The notes beneath the pieces were generated by a model. The model searched no databases, had not been told where the DNA came from, and saw only the letters and a list, made by a program, of their open reading frames with translations. A DNA stretch of 64,000 bases from Henriciella barbarensis (GTDB lineage: Bacteria > Pseudomonadota > Alphaproteobacteria > Caulobacterales > Hyphomonadaceae): the NCBI RefSeq assembly GCF_003576345.1, contig NZ_QWGB01000008.1:1-64000 (forward strand). Direction: 5' to 3'. Position 1 is the first letter of the stretch. Every line of letters begins with the position of its first letter. This document shows positions 6,705-16,076 of the stretch, piece after piece. Position numbers and translations under genes: made by a program.

Positions 6705-8182
6705 GGCTGGCCTCCAATCGCTGGCAGAAGGAAATCGTAGAGCTCGCCCATGAAGAAGAACAGCACAAGCGTACCGACCGCCGTGAAGACAGGCGCAGCA
6801 ACAGCAAGGGCCGGAGCTCCTTCTGGGCGTTTGTAGGGTGCAGGCTCTGGCGTACCGCGCGGCGGCATCAGGGCGAGGAACGCTATGGGCAGCAGATATG
6901 CGATGTTCAAAAGCGAGGAGATGATCAGCACCCAGGCGACATATGAATCGCCGCTTTCAGATGCGCCAAGCATCAGGAGGACTTTTGGCCAGCCCCCTGC
7001 AAGCGGCGGAAGACCGATGATCGACAGCGACCCGATAAGGAAGGCGGTGAACACCAGGGGCATACGCCGCCCAAGCCCGCGCATTTCCGAGATCGCCTTC
7101 TTGCCCGTCGCGACATAGATCGCGCCAGCGCACATGAAGAGCGTCATCTTGCCGAAGGCGTGTGCCGGGATCTGCAGTGCGCCGCCCATCATGCCAGCCT
7201 CATTCGCCAGCATCACGCCCGCCGTCACATAGGCCAGCTGCCCAACGGTCGAATAGGCGAGCCGGGCCTTCAGGTCGTCCTTCGTGAGAGCGATCAGCGA
7301 AGCCACAACAATGGTGAAACACGCCACGAAGAGGACGAAGTCACGCGCGGGGGTGTCAGCCAGAAGGTCTATGCCAAAGACGTAGATACCGACCTTGGCC
7401 ATTGTGAAAACGCCTGCCTTCACGACTGCCACGGCATGGAGCAATGCGGAAACCGGCGTTGGCGCGACCATCGCATTCGGCAACCAGAAATGGACAGGCA
7501 TCAAGGCTGCCTTGCCAATACCAAAGGCAAAGAGGATCAGAAGCGCGCTGGCGATCACCGGCGTTACACCCTCTACCCCGGCAAGTAGGCCGCCCGGCAC
7601 GAAGTCCATGCTGCCAGCCAGCGTCGCCGTCCAGATAATGGCCACGAGAAGCAGGCCGATGGAGGTCGCGAGCAGCGTCATCAGATAGATACGGCCGCCG
7701 CGCAGCGCATTGGCGTCGCCCTTGTGCGCAACCAGCGGGAAGGTCGACAGGGTCAGCACTTCGTAGAAAACGAACAGCGTGAAAAGGTTTCCGGCCATGG
7801 CAACGCCCATGGCGCCCATCAGCGCAATGGCAAAGCACATGTAGAAGCGCGTCTGGTGGCGCTCCTTGTTCCCGCGCATATAACCGATGGAATAGAAGCT
7901 GTTCACGATCCAGAGGCCGCTGGCTACGAGCGCAAACATCGCGCCAAGCGGCTCTAGCTTGAATGCCAGATCAAGGCCCGGAACGACCGTACCGAGAACG
8001 TATTCTGCAGGCTCTCCGCCATTGATGGTCCCGGTCAGCAGGCAAGCGACAACAAAGAGCGCACCTGCGCCAACCAGCGTGACACCTTCGCGCACGTCAG
8101 GCAGTCGGCCGGTAAGGTAGATACCGGCCATGGTAACGAGCGGCAGGATAAGCGCCGCGAGGATCAGGAATTCACCGCTCAT
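6701..8182 (-). CDS. Mrp-type antiporter, second MrpD-like proton-conducting subunit
   Basis: 493 residues, proton_antipo_M domain, about 14 membrane helices. Diagnostic stretches are FVFYEVLTLSTFPLVAHKGD (acidic residue of the membrane arm) and GIGKAALMPVHFWLPNAM followed by TPVSALLHAVAVVKAGVF (conserved Lys and His in the broken helix). The protein would conduct H+ or Na+ through the membrane in the antiporter complex. It overlaps the genes on both sides by 4 bases. It differs from the MrpD at 8179-9714, so the operon holds diverged paralogues and not a recent duplication. Confidence 0.88.
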   Translation of the reverse strand: MSGEFLILAALILPLVTMAGIYLTGRLPDVREGVTLVGAGALFVVACLLTGTINGGEPAEYVLGTVVPGLDLAFKLEPLGAMFALVASGLWIVNSFYSIGYMRGNKERHQTRFYMCFAIALMGAMGVAMAGNLFTLFVFYEVLTLSTFPLVAHKGDANALRGGRIYLMTLLATSIGLLLVAIIWTATLAGSMDFVPGGLLAGVEGVTPVIASALLILFAFGIGKAALMPVHFWLPNAMVAPTPVSALLHAVAVVKAGVFTMAKVGIYVFGIDLLADTPARDFVLFVACFTIVVASLIALTKDDLKARLAYSTVGQLAYVTAGVMLANEAGMMGGALQIPAHAFGKMTLFMCAGAIYVATGKKAISEMRGLGRRMPLVFTAFLIGSLSIIGLPPLAGGWPKVLLMLGASESGDSYVAWVLIISSLLNIAYLLPIAFLALMPPRGTPEPAPYKRPEGAPALAVAAPVFTAVGTLVLFFFMGELYDFLLPAIGGQP

Positions 8183-9714
8183 GACGCGCCTCCGATAAAG
8201 AGCGCCTCAGCTGCATCCGTTGCGAGGCCATAGACGAAGCCGCCATCGACACCGATCCAGATGTTCGCGATCGCGAGAATCCAGAGCGGAACGAGAATGA
8301 GGAGCGGCGCTTCGCCGTGTTCCTTGTGCGGATTGGCAGGCGCGCGGAAGAAGACCGCCTCGAGAATGCGGCCCATATAGATGACGGCCAGTACGCTGGA
8401 GAAGACCACGAGCAGCGCAGCCCACCACCAGCCGCTTTCGAGCAGCGCGGAGACGAGTGCGAACTTGGACTGGAAGCCTGCGGTCAGCGGCACGCCGATC
8501 AGCGAAAGACCTGCGATGGCAAAGGCCGTCATGGTCCAGGGGGCGCGGCGGCCGAGACCCGCAAAGTCGTGGATGCGCGTTCCCTGATAGGTCAGGACAG
8601 CGCCGGCGACGGCCATGAACAGCGCACCCTTCATCAGCGCGTGATTGACCAGATGGAACATGCCAGCGGAAACGCCCGCGGCGGTACCCAGCGAAATGCC
8701 GAGCAGCATGTAGCCGACCTGGGCAACCGATGAGTAAGCAAGCGTGCGGCGTATATCGGCCTGGAAGATCGCCTGGAAGGAACAGGCGAGCATGGCTGCA
8801 ATGCCCATTGGCGCGAGGATCAGCGCGAGGCTCATGCCTTCAAAGGCAAAGTCGAGCGAGAAGACGCTGAACAGGAAGCGCACCATTGCGTAGATCGCGA
8901 CTTTTGTCGCGGTCGCGGCAAGGAACGCGGTCACAAAGCTCGGGCTGTAGGAATAGGCGTTCGGCAGCCACTGATGCAGCGGAAACATCGCGGCTTTCAG
9001 GCCAAGCCCCACGAGGATGAAGGCAAAGCCAACCTGTACCGCACGGTTGCCGCCAACATCCTGAAGCTGGACCGCGAGGTCCGCCATGTTGAGCGTGCCG
9101 GTTGCCGCATAGAGGAAGCCTACACCAACGACATAGAAGCTCGCCCCGATTGTGCCCATCAGCAGGTAGTTGATCGCCGCTGGAAGCGCGCGCCGGTCGC
9201 GGCCTGACCCGAGCGCAACAAGGACATAGGTCGCGATGGACGAAAGCTCGAGGAAGACGAAGAGGTTAAACGCGTCGCCCGTCGCGGCCACGCCAAGCAG
9301 GCCCATGAAGCAGACCTGGAACGCGCCGAAGAACATGGCGCGCTTGCCGTCGGCGATCTCAGCTTTGATCGTCGGCCAGCCAAAGATGCTGGTCAGGAAG
9401 GCAATCACGCTGACGAGCAGCAGAATGAGCACATTGAGCGCATCTATTCGGAACTCGATACCATGCGGCGGCGCCCAGCCACCCATGGCATATGAGATGA
9501 TCGCGCCGCCCTCGATGGAGCGGACCTGCGCCAGCAGGATCAGCGATAGCAGCGTACAGAGACCTGTGACGATAACCGTCATGCCCCATGCGACGCGGCC
9601 ACCGCCCGGCAGGAATGCCGCAATCGGTCCGGCCAGCATCGGCAGCAGGATAAGCAGCGCGGGTGCGTGCGCTTCAGCGAATGCTGGCGCGATTTGAAGG
9701 ATCCAGTCCATCAT
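8179..9714 (-). CDS. mrpD: Mrp-type Na+/H+ antiporter subunit D
   Basis: 511 residues, NuoN/MrpD-like proton_antipo_M domain with about 14 membrane helices. Key motifs are FVFLELSSIATYVLVALGSG (conserved Glu) and GLGLKAAMFPLHQWLPNAYS followed by VTAFLAATATKVAIYAMVRF (conserved Lys residues). Position directly after MrpC matches the usual C-D order of Mrp/Mnh operons, so this is the best candidate for the true MrpD. Overlaps MrpC and the next subunit by 4 bases each. Confidence 0.9.
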   Translation of the reverse strand: MMDWILQIAPAFAEAHAPALLILLPMLAGPIAAFLPGGGRVAWGMTVIVTGLCTLLSLILLAQVRSIEGGAIISYAMGGWAPPHGIEFRIDALNVLILLLVSVIAFLTSIFGWPTIKAEIADGKRAMFFGAFQVCFMGLLGVAATGDAFNLFVFLELSSIATYVLVALGSGRDRRALPAAINYLLMGTIGASFYVVGVGFLYAATGTLNMADLAVQLQDVGGNRAVQVGFAFILVGLGLKAAMFPLHQWLPNAYSYSPSFVTAFLAATATKVAIYAMVRFLFSVFSLDFAFEGMSLALILAPMGIAAMLACSFQAIFQADIRRTLAYSSVAQVGYMLLGISLGTAAGVSAGMFHLVNHALMKGALFMAVAGAVLTYQGTRIHDFAGLGRRAPWTMTAFAIAGLSLIGVPLTAGFQSKFALVSALLESGWWWAALLVVFSSVLAVIYMGRILEAVFFRAPANPHKEHGEAPLLILVPLWILAIANIWIGVDGGFVYGLATDAAEALFIGGAS

Positions 9715-10253
9715 GCCGGGTTCGCCTCATCAGCCTGGTCGACAGCGTACTCGGCGCGTGCGACCTCAAGGTCAGTCTCGCGGATCTCGTCGCTTTCGAT
9801 CGTACCGTACGCTTCCCTGATGCGCACCACGATGGCGAGGCCGACGGCAAGCGTCGCGACACCCACCACAATGGCTGTCAGCATAAGGACGTGCGGGAGC
9901 GGGTTGGAATAGACGTGCTCAAGCCCATGGCTGGCCGCGCCATGTGCAGCGTCGGCAGCCCCATGTGCTGCATCTGATGCGGCGTGAGCCGCTTCGCTGG
10001 CGGCACCGTGCGCGCCAGCTGCCTCATCATGACCGCCGCTATGTCCCTTGGCATCCTTGCCGTAGAGGATCGGCGCGGTACCGCCATCAATGCGGCTGAG
10101 CGAAATGTAGAAAAGGATGATCGATGTCTGGAAGATCGAAAGACCGACCAACTTCTTGATCAGGTTCGTTGCGGCGAAAAGCGTATAGAGGCCGATCATC
10201 ATCAAACCGATGATCGCCCAGTAATTGCCGCGCTCGAGAACGAATTCCAGCAT
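9711..10253 (-). CDS. mrpC: Mrp-type antiporter subunit C (NuoK-like) with His-rich insert
   Basis: 180 residues. The family (NuoK/MrpC) is normally about 110-125 residues with three membrane helices: here residues 12-28, 34-53 and 120-142. The extra length is an Ala/His-rich loop at about residues 66-113 containing eight histidines in quasi-repeats such as AAHAASDAAHGAADAAHG, between helices 2 and 3, plus a longer acidic C-terminal tail. The NuoK-like core (ATNLIKKLVGLSIFQTSIIL) is intact, so the protein should be functional. The loop might bind metal ions or act as a flexible spacer. Confidence 0.9.
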   Translation of the reverse strand: MLEFVLERGNYWAIIGLMMIGLYTLFAATNLIKKLVGLSIFQTSIILFYISLSRIDGGTAPILYGKDAKGHSGGHDEAAGAHGAASEAAHAASDAAHGAADAAHGAASHGLEHVYSNPLPHVLMLTAIVVGVATLAVGLAIVVRIREAYGTIESDEIRETDLEVARAEYAVDQADEANPA

Positions 10254-10714
10254 TACCAGTCCTCGTCCTTGATCTCTGTGACGCGGCCCGCAAACGCGTA
10301 GAAAATCGACAGCATCGACCCGGCAACGGCGAATAGCACGCCAACCTCAACAGCGATGATGCCGTAGTGCTGGCCCATATGGCCGCCCGGCTCTTCGTTG
10401 AACAGAACGTCGTAGTCCAGGAAGTTGCCGCCCATGATCAGCGCCCAGACACCAACGCCGGCGAAGATGATGAAGCCGAGCGCCGCAAGCGATCTTGCGA
10501 ACACCGGCGGGACCGCGCGCATCGCAGGTGTGATCCCGAAGACCAGTGCGTAGAGCACGACGGCGACAACGATAATGACGCCCGCCTGGAACCCGCCGCC
10601 CGGGCTGTAGTCACCATGGAAATGAACATAGAGCGCAAACAGGGCGATGATCGGAATCAGCGGCTTTGCGACAACGCGCAGGATGACGTGATGATCTGAA
10701 CGCGGGCCCGCCAT
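10253..10714 (-). CDS. mrpB: Mrp-type antiporter subunit B (MnhB domain)
   Basis: 153 residues, MnhB family, with four membrane helices. The motif FHGDYSPGGGFQAGVIIVVA is characteristic. MrpB is an integral part of the heterooligomeric Na+/H+ antiporter and is fused to or follows the MrpA C-terminal region in other species. The stop and start overlap with neighbouring genes by 1 base, indicating coupled translation. Confidence 0.93.
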   Translation of the reverse strand: MAGPRSDHHVILRVVAKPLIPIIALFALYVHFHGDYSPGGGFQAGVIIVVAVVLYALVFGITPAMRAVPPVFARSLAALGFIIFAGVGVWALIMGGNFLDYDVLFNEEPGGHMGQHYGIIAVEVGVLFAVAGSMLSIFYAFAGRVTEIKDEDW

Positions 10715-11310
10715 TATTTCTTGTCCTTCTTGCGGTTGAAGGTCGCAGAAAGCGAGCGCTCACCGAAACCAAGCAGGAGGATCACAGCAAGCGCCGCAGT
10801 AAACACAACGCCCGTCTCACCCAGCGTATCGAAACCACGATAGCTTGCGAGAACGGCTGTCACGATGTTCGGAACGGCGATTTCCCTGGGCGTGCGCTCA
10901 AGATAATCGGTGCCGACATATGTATTGGCCGGACTGTCCGGGTCACCGAAGGCTGGCAAGTCAATCGTTGCATAGACGAGCATCGCGCCTGTCGCGAGGA
11001 CGACCAGGATCGGTACGATCTGCATGGCGCCTTTTTCAGGCTTGGCCGTACGGGCGGTAAGCAGCATCGCGCCGAGAAGGAGCGCGGTGGAAATACCAGC
11101 GCCAACGGCAGCTTCGGTGAATGCCACATCGACCGCATCGAGCGCGACGAACCATGTCGCAGAGATGAGTGAGTAGATACCCGACAGCATCACGATGGCG
11201 AACAGGCTGCGCATACGCGCAATCGCTACGCCAACAACGAAAAGAAGGCCGAGCAAAAGAACGTTGATGAGAGCGATGGCGAGATCTGCGCCAGAATAAC
11301 CAGCGATCAT
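10714..11310 (-). CDS. MbhD/MbhE-like subunit (DUF4040; equivalent to MrpA C-terminus)
   Basis: 198 residues. The first half matches DUF4040/MbhD (AIVMLSGIYSLISATWFVAL, DVAFTEAAVGAGISTALLLG); the second half has the MbhE-like stretch ASYRGFDTLGETGVVF. In Bacillus-type Mrp these parts form the C-terminus of MrpA; here they are a separate protein, as in Mbh-type complexes and some group 2 Mrp systems. No full-length MrpA is present. Basic tail NRKKDKK probably faces the cytoplasm. Confidence 0.88.
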   Translation of the reverse strand: MIAGYSGADLAIALINVLLLGLLFVVGVAIARMRSLFAIVMLSGIYSLISATWFVALDAVDVAFTEAAVGAGISTALLLGAMLLTARTAKPEKGAMQIVPILVVLATGAMLVYATIDLPAFGDPDSPANTYVGTDYLERTPREIAVPNIVTAVLASYRGFDTLGETGVVFTAALAVILLLGFGERSLSATFNRKKDKK

Positions 11311-11669
11311 GCCTCCTCCTCTCTATTGTCTGGGCGCCTCAGGTCGCGGCCGAGGACGGGCTGAAGCCCTGCCGTATGGGCCGCGTTCGCGAGCGCGTGA
11401 GAACCAGTCGGGCTGGTCAGGAAAATGAAGAGCCAGATTGCTGCCAGCTTGAAGACGACCAGCCAGTTCGGCGCAAGAATTGCCATCCCGAGAAGGGAGA
11501 GCGTGACAGCGCTCGTGTCAGTGATACTGGCTGCATGCAAGCGGGTGAAGAAATCAGGAAAACGCAGCACGCCGATCGAGCCGATCAGGGCAAGCAGCGC
11601 GCCAATCACGCAAAGGATACCACCGACCCACGGTTTGAGAAACATGAGGATGTCGAGAAGCTCAGACAC
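11307..11669 (-). CDS. mrpG: Mrp-type antiporter subunit G
   Basis: 120 residues, PhaG/MnhG family, three membrane helices. Typical signature GVLRFPDFFTRLHAASITDT, where the LRFPDxxxRxHA pattern is diagnostic. Overlaps MrpF by 8 bases and the MbhD-like gene by 4 bases. Confidence 0.94.
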   Translation of the reverse strand: MSELLDILMFLKPWVGGILCVIGALLALIGSIGVLRFPDFFTRLHAASITDTSAVTLSLLGMAILAPNWLVVFKLAAIWLFIFLTSPTGSHALANAAHTAGLQPVLGRDLRRPDNREEEA

Positions 11670-11976
11670 TATCGCCCCCCTGCTCTGTCGGCGTCTTCGT
11701 GACTGGCCTGCGATGGAGAGGTACCTGGAAGGAGCGGTAGCGGAAGAATTTCAGGATCGCGATCGTCGAGACGAAGTTGATGAGCGCATAAAGCACAGCA
11801 ATATCAAGCCAGTCCGGACGACCCAGCACAAAGCCGAGAAAGCCGATGAAAAGCACGGTCTTGGTGCCGAGCGAGTTGACGGCCAGCACGCGGTCATAGA
11901 GCGTTGGCCCTAATAGCGCGCGGACAAGCGTCAGCCCGATCGCGATAATAATTGCGACAGCAGCGATCTCGGTCAT
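11662..11976 (-). CDS. mrpF: Mrp-type antiporter subunit F
   Basis: 104 residues, MnhF/PhaF family, three membrane helices, with the signature RALLGPTLYDRVLAVNSLGT and DIAVLYALINFVSTIA. Small membrane subunit needed for assembly and ion transport of the complex. Overlaps MrpE by 4 bases and MrpG by 8. Confidence 0.94.
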   Translation of the reverse strand: MTEIAAVAIIIAIGLTLVRALLGPTLYDRVLAVNSLGTKTVLFIGFLGFVLGRPDWLDIAVLYALINFVSTIAILKFFRYRSFQVPLHRRPVTKTPTEQGGDSV

Positions 11977-12470
11977 GCGGCCAGCTCCTCCTCACGCTTG
12001 CCATCGGCAGCGCGATAGGAACGCAGATCCATCTCGTCAAACGAGTCCGGCGTGGCGTCTTCTTCGAAGAGCGCGTGGATCAGAAGCTTGTTACCCTCAA
12101 CCTCAACCGTCACCGTTCCCGGCGTCAGCGTGATCGAGTTTGCAAAGATCGTTTTAGCGAGGTCACTTTCGCAGCGCGTCTTCACTCGCACAAAAGCCGG
12201 ATTGATGTTCAGATTTGCACTGACGCATGCCTTGATGACCGGCCAGTTCGCCTTGAATATCTCAACCATGAGCCAGGCCCAGTAGGACAAAATCGGGATG
12301 GAACGGCCATATGGTGAGCCTTCCCGGTCAACAGTTTCGAGGCGAGAAGCCAGAACAACCGAGATGAGAATCGAAATGCCGGCAAGAATGAGCAGTAAAG
12401 GCTTGTAGATCCCCGAAAGGCCAAGCCAAAGTGCGGCAAGCACAAAGATCAGGCCTGCAAAATAACCCAC
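11973..12470 (-). CDS. mrpE: Mrp-type antiporter subunit E
   Basis: 165 residues, MnhE family: two N-terminal membrane helices, then a cytoplasmic domain with the hallmark TIFANSITLTPGTVTVEVEG. First gene of the ten-gene antiporter operon, which runs E-F-G-(MbhD/E)-B-C-D-D2-small-D3 on the minus strand with overlaps throughout. The complex would exchange Na+ (or K+) for H+, giving salt and pH tolerance. The 85-base gap upstream shows no clear promoter; the DUF2336 gene may be co-transcribed. Confidence 0.93.
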   Translation of the reverse strand: MGYFAGLIFVLAALWLGLSGIYKPLLLILAGISILISVVLASRLETVDREGSPYGRSIPILSYWAWLMVEIFKANWPVIKACVSANLNINPAFVRVKTRCESDLAKTIFANSITLTPGTVTVEVEGNKLLIHALFEEDATPDSFDEMDLRSYRAADGKREEELAA

Positions 12471-12555
12471 GAGTTAGCCGCTCCCATTACGCCACAAGAC
12501 AAGTATGGGTCGCTGTTACTCGCTCGACAGGAGTTTGGCCAGACCCTGTTCCAGT

Positions 12556-13776
12556 CTATGCGCCGAAAACGAGCTGAGCCGTCCGTCGAGACGTTGAGAA
12601 ACGGGTTTCATTGGGCGATTCTGTCGCATCTTCAGCAGCTGCGCCAGTGCGTGGTGAGTAGGAAGAAGAGAGTGACCAGTTCCAGTAACGGAGCGTTGTC
12701 TGCGCCTTGGCCACCGCAAGAAGTTCATAGGTCTCGGACAGATACGCGAACTGTGGATGAAGTTTGCCGTCATCCAGTTTGAGTGGCCGGCGCAGCGCAT
12801 GCCAGAGACGCGCCAGGTAAGGTCGTTTAAGCCCCGTTGCTTTGCAAAGGACAGCGAGACCTTCACCGCCCGCATCGCTCAAGATCTTCGCGATCGTTAC
12901 TGGCTTCACGCCAGCCAGAAAACCGATTTCCTGCGCGAGTTCAGGCGTAAGCCCCTTCTCTGCCGCGACTTCGACAGCGTGCTCCAAGCTATCATAGGGG
13001 CTTTTTTCGATGGCGGCGCGGTTTCTCTGGCGCCGCTCAATCAGCTGAAGTGTCTTGCGGGCGACCGGGTCTGACCAGTTTTCCTGGGCAGCCACAGCAA
13101 AGACGTCCGAGCAAAGGTCGACAAGTTCGAGACGATCGGCGGCCTGCCTTTGCAGGATTATGCGACGGGTCGCGCCATCTGCCCACCAGAACATTGCCAT
13201 GGCCTGACTTGGAATAAGCTCAAGACGCTTGATCAGCAGTGTTGTCAGGCCTTCCACAGTGCGCGAGTGCTGGACGAGAAGGTCCATACCGCGTTCTGAA
13301 ATCTCGGCGCCCTTGTTCTGAAGAAGTGCCTTCAGGACCGCCGGCTCCTCGCGCTGGCAGAGGGCTTCGGCAGCGCAAGGGTCGATACGTTTGCGCTGGG
13401 CGATCAAAAGTCTGTGATCAAGTGAGGTTTCGTCTGCGATGGTCGCGAGGTCGGCCGCGTCGAAACCCTCATTCACCTCGAGAATCGGACGCGCGACCTC
13501 AAGGTCGGACATGGCGAGGTAACGCATCAGGCGACGCGGGGCTTCCTTGTTGACCTGTAGACGCTCTGCGCAGAACCGACGGTCATCCGGCGACGCGTGA
13601 AACAGCATTTCAAGAAGGATGTCGCCGCCCATTGAGCGGTCCTGCGGCGCCACCGCGGTCGCCGGCAGCGCCACGAAGTCGATAAGCCGCCGTAGCAGCA
13701 GCCGTCTGGCGCGCCCGTTCAATGCACCTTCGGGCTTGCGCGGTTCGTCTTCCGAAATCTCTTCCAATGCTGACAT
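12556..13776 (-). CDS. DUF2336 protein
   Basis: 406 residues matching DUF2336, an alphaproteobacterial family of helical HEAT-like repeat proteins of unknown function. Visible repeat-like helices include FHASPDDRRFCAERLQVN, RRLMRYLAMSDLEVARPILE and LLIAQRKRIDPCAAEALCQR. No membrane segment or signal peptide, so cytoplasmic. The Ser/Thr-rich C-terminus (about residues 370-406) looks disordered. It lies 85 bases upstream of mrpE on the same strand; a link to the antiporter is possible but unproven. Confidence 0.8.
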   Translation of the reverse strand: MSALEEISEDEPRKPEGALNGRARRLLLRRLIDFVALPATAVAPQDRSMGGDILLEMLFHASPDDRRFCAERLQVNKEAPRRLMRYLAMSDLEVARPILEVNEGFDAADLATIADETSLDHRLLIAQRKRIDPCAAEALCQREEPAVLKALLQNKGAEISERGMDLLVQHSRTVEGLTTLLIKRLELIPSQAMAMFWWADGATRRIILQRQAADRLELVDLCSDVFAVAAQENWSDPVARKTLQLIERRQRNRAAIEKSPYDSLEHAVEVAAEKGLTPELAQEIGFLAGVKPVTIAKILSDAGGEGLAVLCKATGLKRPYLARLWHALRRPLKLDDGKLHPQFAYLSETYELLAVAKAQTTLRYWNWSLSSSYSPRTGAAAEDATESPNETRFSTSRRTAQLVFGA

Positions 13777-13847
13777 TGCCGCCTGTTCGCTCAGTGTCGT
13801 TCAAGCTCTCAGATTGCCAGCCTCAGGTTAACAGCGCGTTTGACGTA

Positions 13848-14324
13848 TCAGACGTCTTCGATCTCCGGCGCCTTGCGCACGGGATGGGAGAAGAAAAGCA
13901 GTATGGAAACGGCCAGCATCGCAACCGCCAGCATGAAGACACGGCCGAAATCGGTGCCGCTTTCGAAAACAGCCATTGATGCGGGGAGCTCGCGGCCAAG
14001 TATGTCCGGCATGAGATGTACTGTTACGGCACCCATCATGAGCAGCGCCGAAAGCGCCGCACCGAACCGCCTCGAGGCTGGAATCAGCAGGAAGACGCAG
14101 AGCAGAAGCTCGAACACAGCAACGACGACCCGCCCGGTCGGCTCAAGCAGCGCGACCCCTGTCTTGTTCGCCATGGTCTGGAAAATAACATTATCCCCCG
14201 GCCGGTCGAACAGTTTGACAAAGCCCTCGGGCGGGTCTGGCAATGGGTGCACGGTCGCGTTGACGTAAACAAAGATCAGGAAAACCGCGAACAGCCAGCT
14301 GAGAAGCAGGCGCAAGGCAAACAT
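13848..14324 (-). CDS. DoxX-like four-helix membrane protein
   Basis: 158 residues with four predicted membrane helices (about 4-24, 65-83, 88-108, 125-145), the size and layout of DoxX/DoxD-like proteins. A conserved-looking polar loop (NATVHPLPDPPEGFVKLFD) follows the first helix. Function in this subfamily is not known. It stands alone, 71 bases upstream of the DUF2336 gene on the same strand. Confidence 0.7.
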   Translation of the reverse strand: MFALRLLLSWLFAVFLIFVYVNATVHPLPDPPEGFVKLFDRPGDNVIFQTMANKTGVALLEPTGRVVVAVFELLLCVFLLIPASRRFGAALSALLMMGAVTVHLMPDILGRELPASMAVFESGTDFGRVFMLAVAMLAVSILLFFSHPVRKAPEIEDV

Positions 14325-14505
14325 CAGATTCTCCCGGAGGGTGGCGATAGTGCCGAAGCATAGTCAGCGTTCGCCTTACCTCAATGACAGGTCTGACGTA
14401 AGGCGACATTGAAACTGCGAATGCAGCCAACAGGGGAAAAACGCTTTTCTGAGGGGCCGCAGACAGTAAGGTCGCCCCTTCGCCGACAGGGAAACGGTAT
14501 CACGT

Positions 14506-15942
14506 ATGAATGAAGACGAGCGCCAGCTGGAAAGTCGCGGCGAAGACCGCACCGGTCAGGTGAAGTCGCCGGTCAGCGGCCTGGATAGCGCCACAACGGC
14601 GGGCGCCTCGGTCGAGTTCACAGCGCGCAGCCTGTTTACAAGGCGTACCCATCGGCGCGTCAGATCAGAGCTTCCAGCCTATCTATTGATCCAGTGTAGC
14701 TGGTTCACCGCGTTCGGCCTCCAGATGGTGCTGTTCCCTTACCTCATCACCAACCGGCTTGGTCTTGATGGGACCGAACTGGGCCTCGCCAACATGGCGC
14801 TGTCAGGCCCCTCGGTCATCTTCCTTCTGCTTGGCGGTGTCATTGCCGAACGCGCATCGGGCAAATCGCTGCTCATGCTGCTTCACCTCATGGCGGCCGT
14901 CCCGGCAGCGATTCTTGCCTTCGTCCTGGCGACCGGCAATCTCGCCTATGGCTATATGATCATCTATGGCGTCGCGATGGGAACGGTGGGCGCATTCATG
15001 ATGCCTGCGCGCGATTCCATCATCAATGAAGTGGTCGACCGTCGCGCCCGCGTCGGCTCTGACGTTACTCTTCAGCAGGGTGTCGCCTTTGCCACGATCG
15101 CGCAGTTCGCGGCCCAGATTTGCGGCCTCATCATTGGGGGCTATGCCGACAAGCTGACCCGGATGCCGGACTGGCTGGGCGGTTTCTCCGTGGGCCCCAT
15201 TCCCAGCTGGGAGCTTCTCGCCTTTCAGGCCATCATTGTCGGTCTAGGCGCTGGGTTCGCGCTGTTTCTCGCCCATGGCCGCAGGGTCAAGACTGGTCGC
15301 TCGGGCCTCGGCGCCGCCTTCGGCGACATCAAGGAAGGCTTTCAGGTCGTCAGTGCCGATGGAAAGCTTTGGGCAATGACCGTGCTCATGTTCGGGGTCG
15401 GCATTTTTGTTATCGGCTCCTTTCTCGTCGTTCTGCCGATTATCAACCGCGACATTTACGGCCTGTCGTCCGACGGCATTCGCGACATGTTCGTGACCTT
15501 CTGGCTCGGTGCGTTCGTCTCTTCGGTCACCCTCTCTCTCTTCAGGCACATCAAGCGGCAGGGCCGCCTTCTTCTGACCGCCCAGCTTCTCGGCTCGCTT
15601 GCCATCCTCATCATGCTGGCTAAGCCGCCGCACTATGTCTTTCTCGGCATTGTCTTCGCCTGGGGCCTCGCCGCGGGCATCTCCATCGCGATGAGCCGTT
15701 CTATCGTTCAGGACGCTGCGCCGAAGAACCATCTCTCCCGCGTTCTCTCCATCTACCAGCTTGGCTTCATGGCCGGTGCCCCGTTTGGCGCCGCCCTCAT
15801 GGGCTGGCTGATCGACTTCTTCCCCGAGCAGCCCCAGCGCGTGGCGGTAGTTCCAGCGCTTGGCATGACCCTCCTCATCGCCTGGATGGTGGTCCGCACG
15901 CCGATCTGGAACATGAAGCATAAACCCGCCGCCGAAGGGTGA
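14506..15942 (+). CDS. MFS transporter
   Basis: 478 residues with a 60-residue hydrophilic N-terminus and about twelve membrane helices, MFS_3/enterobactin-exporter-like. The loop 2-3 region reads GGVIAERASGKSLLML and the loop 4-5 region MPARDSIINEVVDRRAR, both typical for this subgroup of drug/metabolite exporters. Substrate cannot be assigned. Transcribed divergently from the DoxX-like gene across a 181-base gap. Confidence 0.85.
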   Translation: MNEDERQLESRGEDRTGQVKSPVSGLDSATTAGASVEFTARSLFTRRTHRRVRSELPAYLLIQCSWFTAFGLQMVLFPYLITNRLGLDGTELGLANMALSGPSVIFLLLGGVIAERASGKSLLMLLHLMAAVPAAILAFVLATGNLAYGYMIIYGVAMGTVGAFMMPARDSIINEVVDRRARVGSDVTLQQGVAFATIAQFAAQICGLIIGGYADKLTRMPDWLGGFSVGPIPSWELLAFQAIIVGLGAGFALFLAHGRRVKTGRSGLGAAFGDIKEGFQVVSADGKLWAMTVLMFGVGIFVIGSFLVVLPIINRDIYGLSSDGIRDMFVTFWLGAFVSSVTLSLFRHIKRQGRLLLTAQLLGSLAILIMLAKPPHYVFLGIVFAWGLAAGISIAMSRSIVQDAAPKNHLSRVLSIYQLGFMAGAPFGAALMGWLIDFFPEQPQRVAVVPALGMTLLIAWMVVRTPIWNMKHKPAAEG

Positions 15943-16076
15943 GGACAAAAAAAGTCTGCGGAGCCCATCTGACCAGAATTTAATGCGCTCCCCTAGACGG
16001 AAAAGACGCTGCGGTCCGTCCAAGCCTGTACCGACCGGCATTTAAGCGCCGGCGGGCAAGCTTGAAAGGATTTCAG

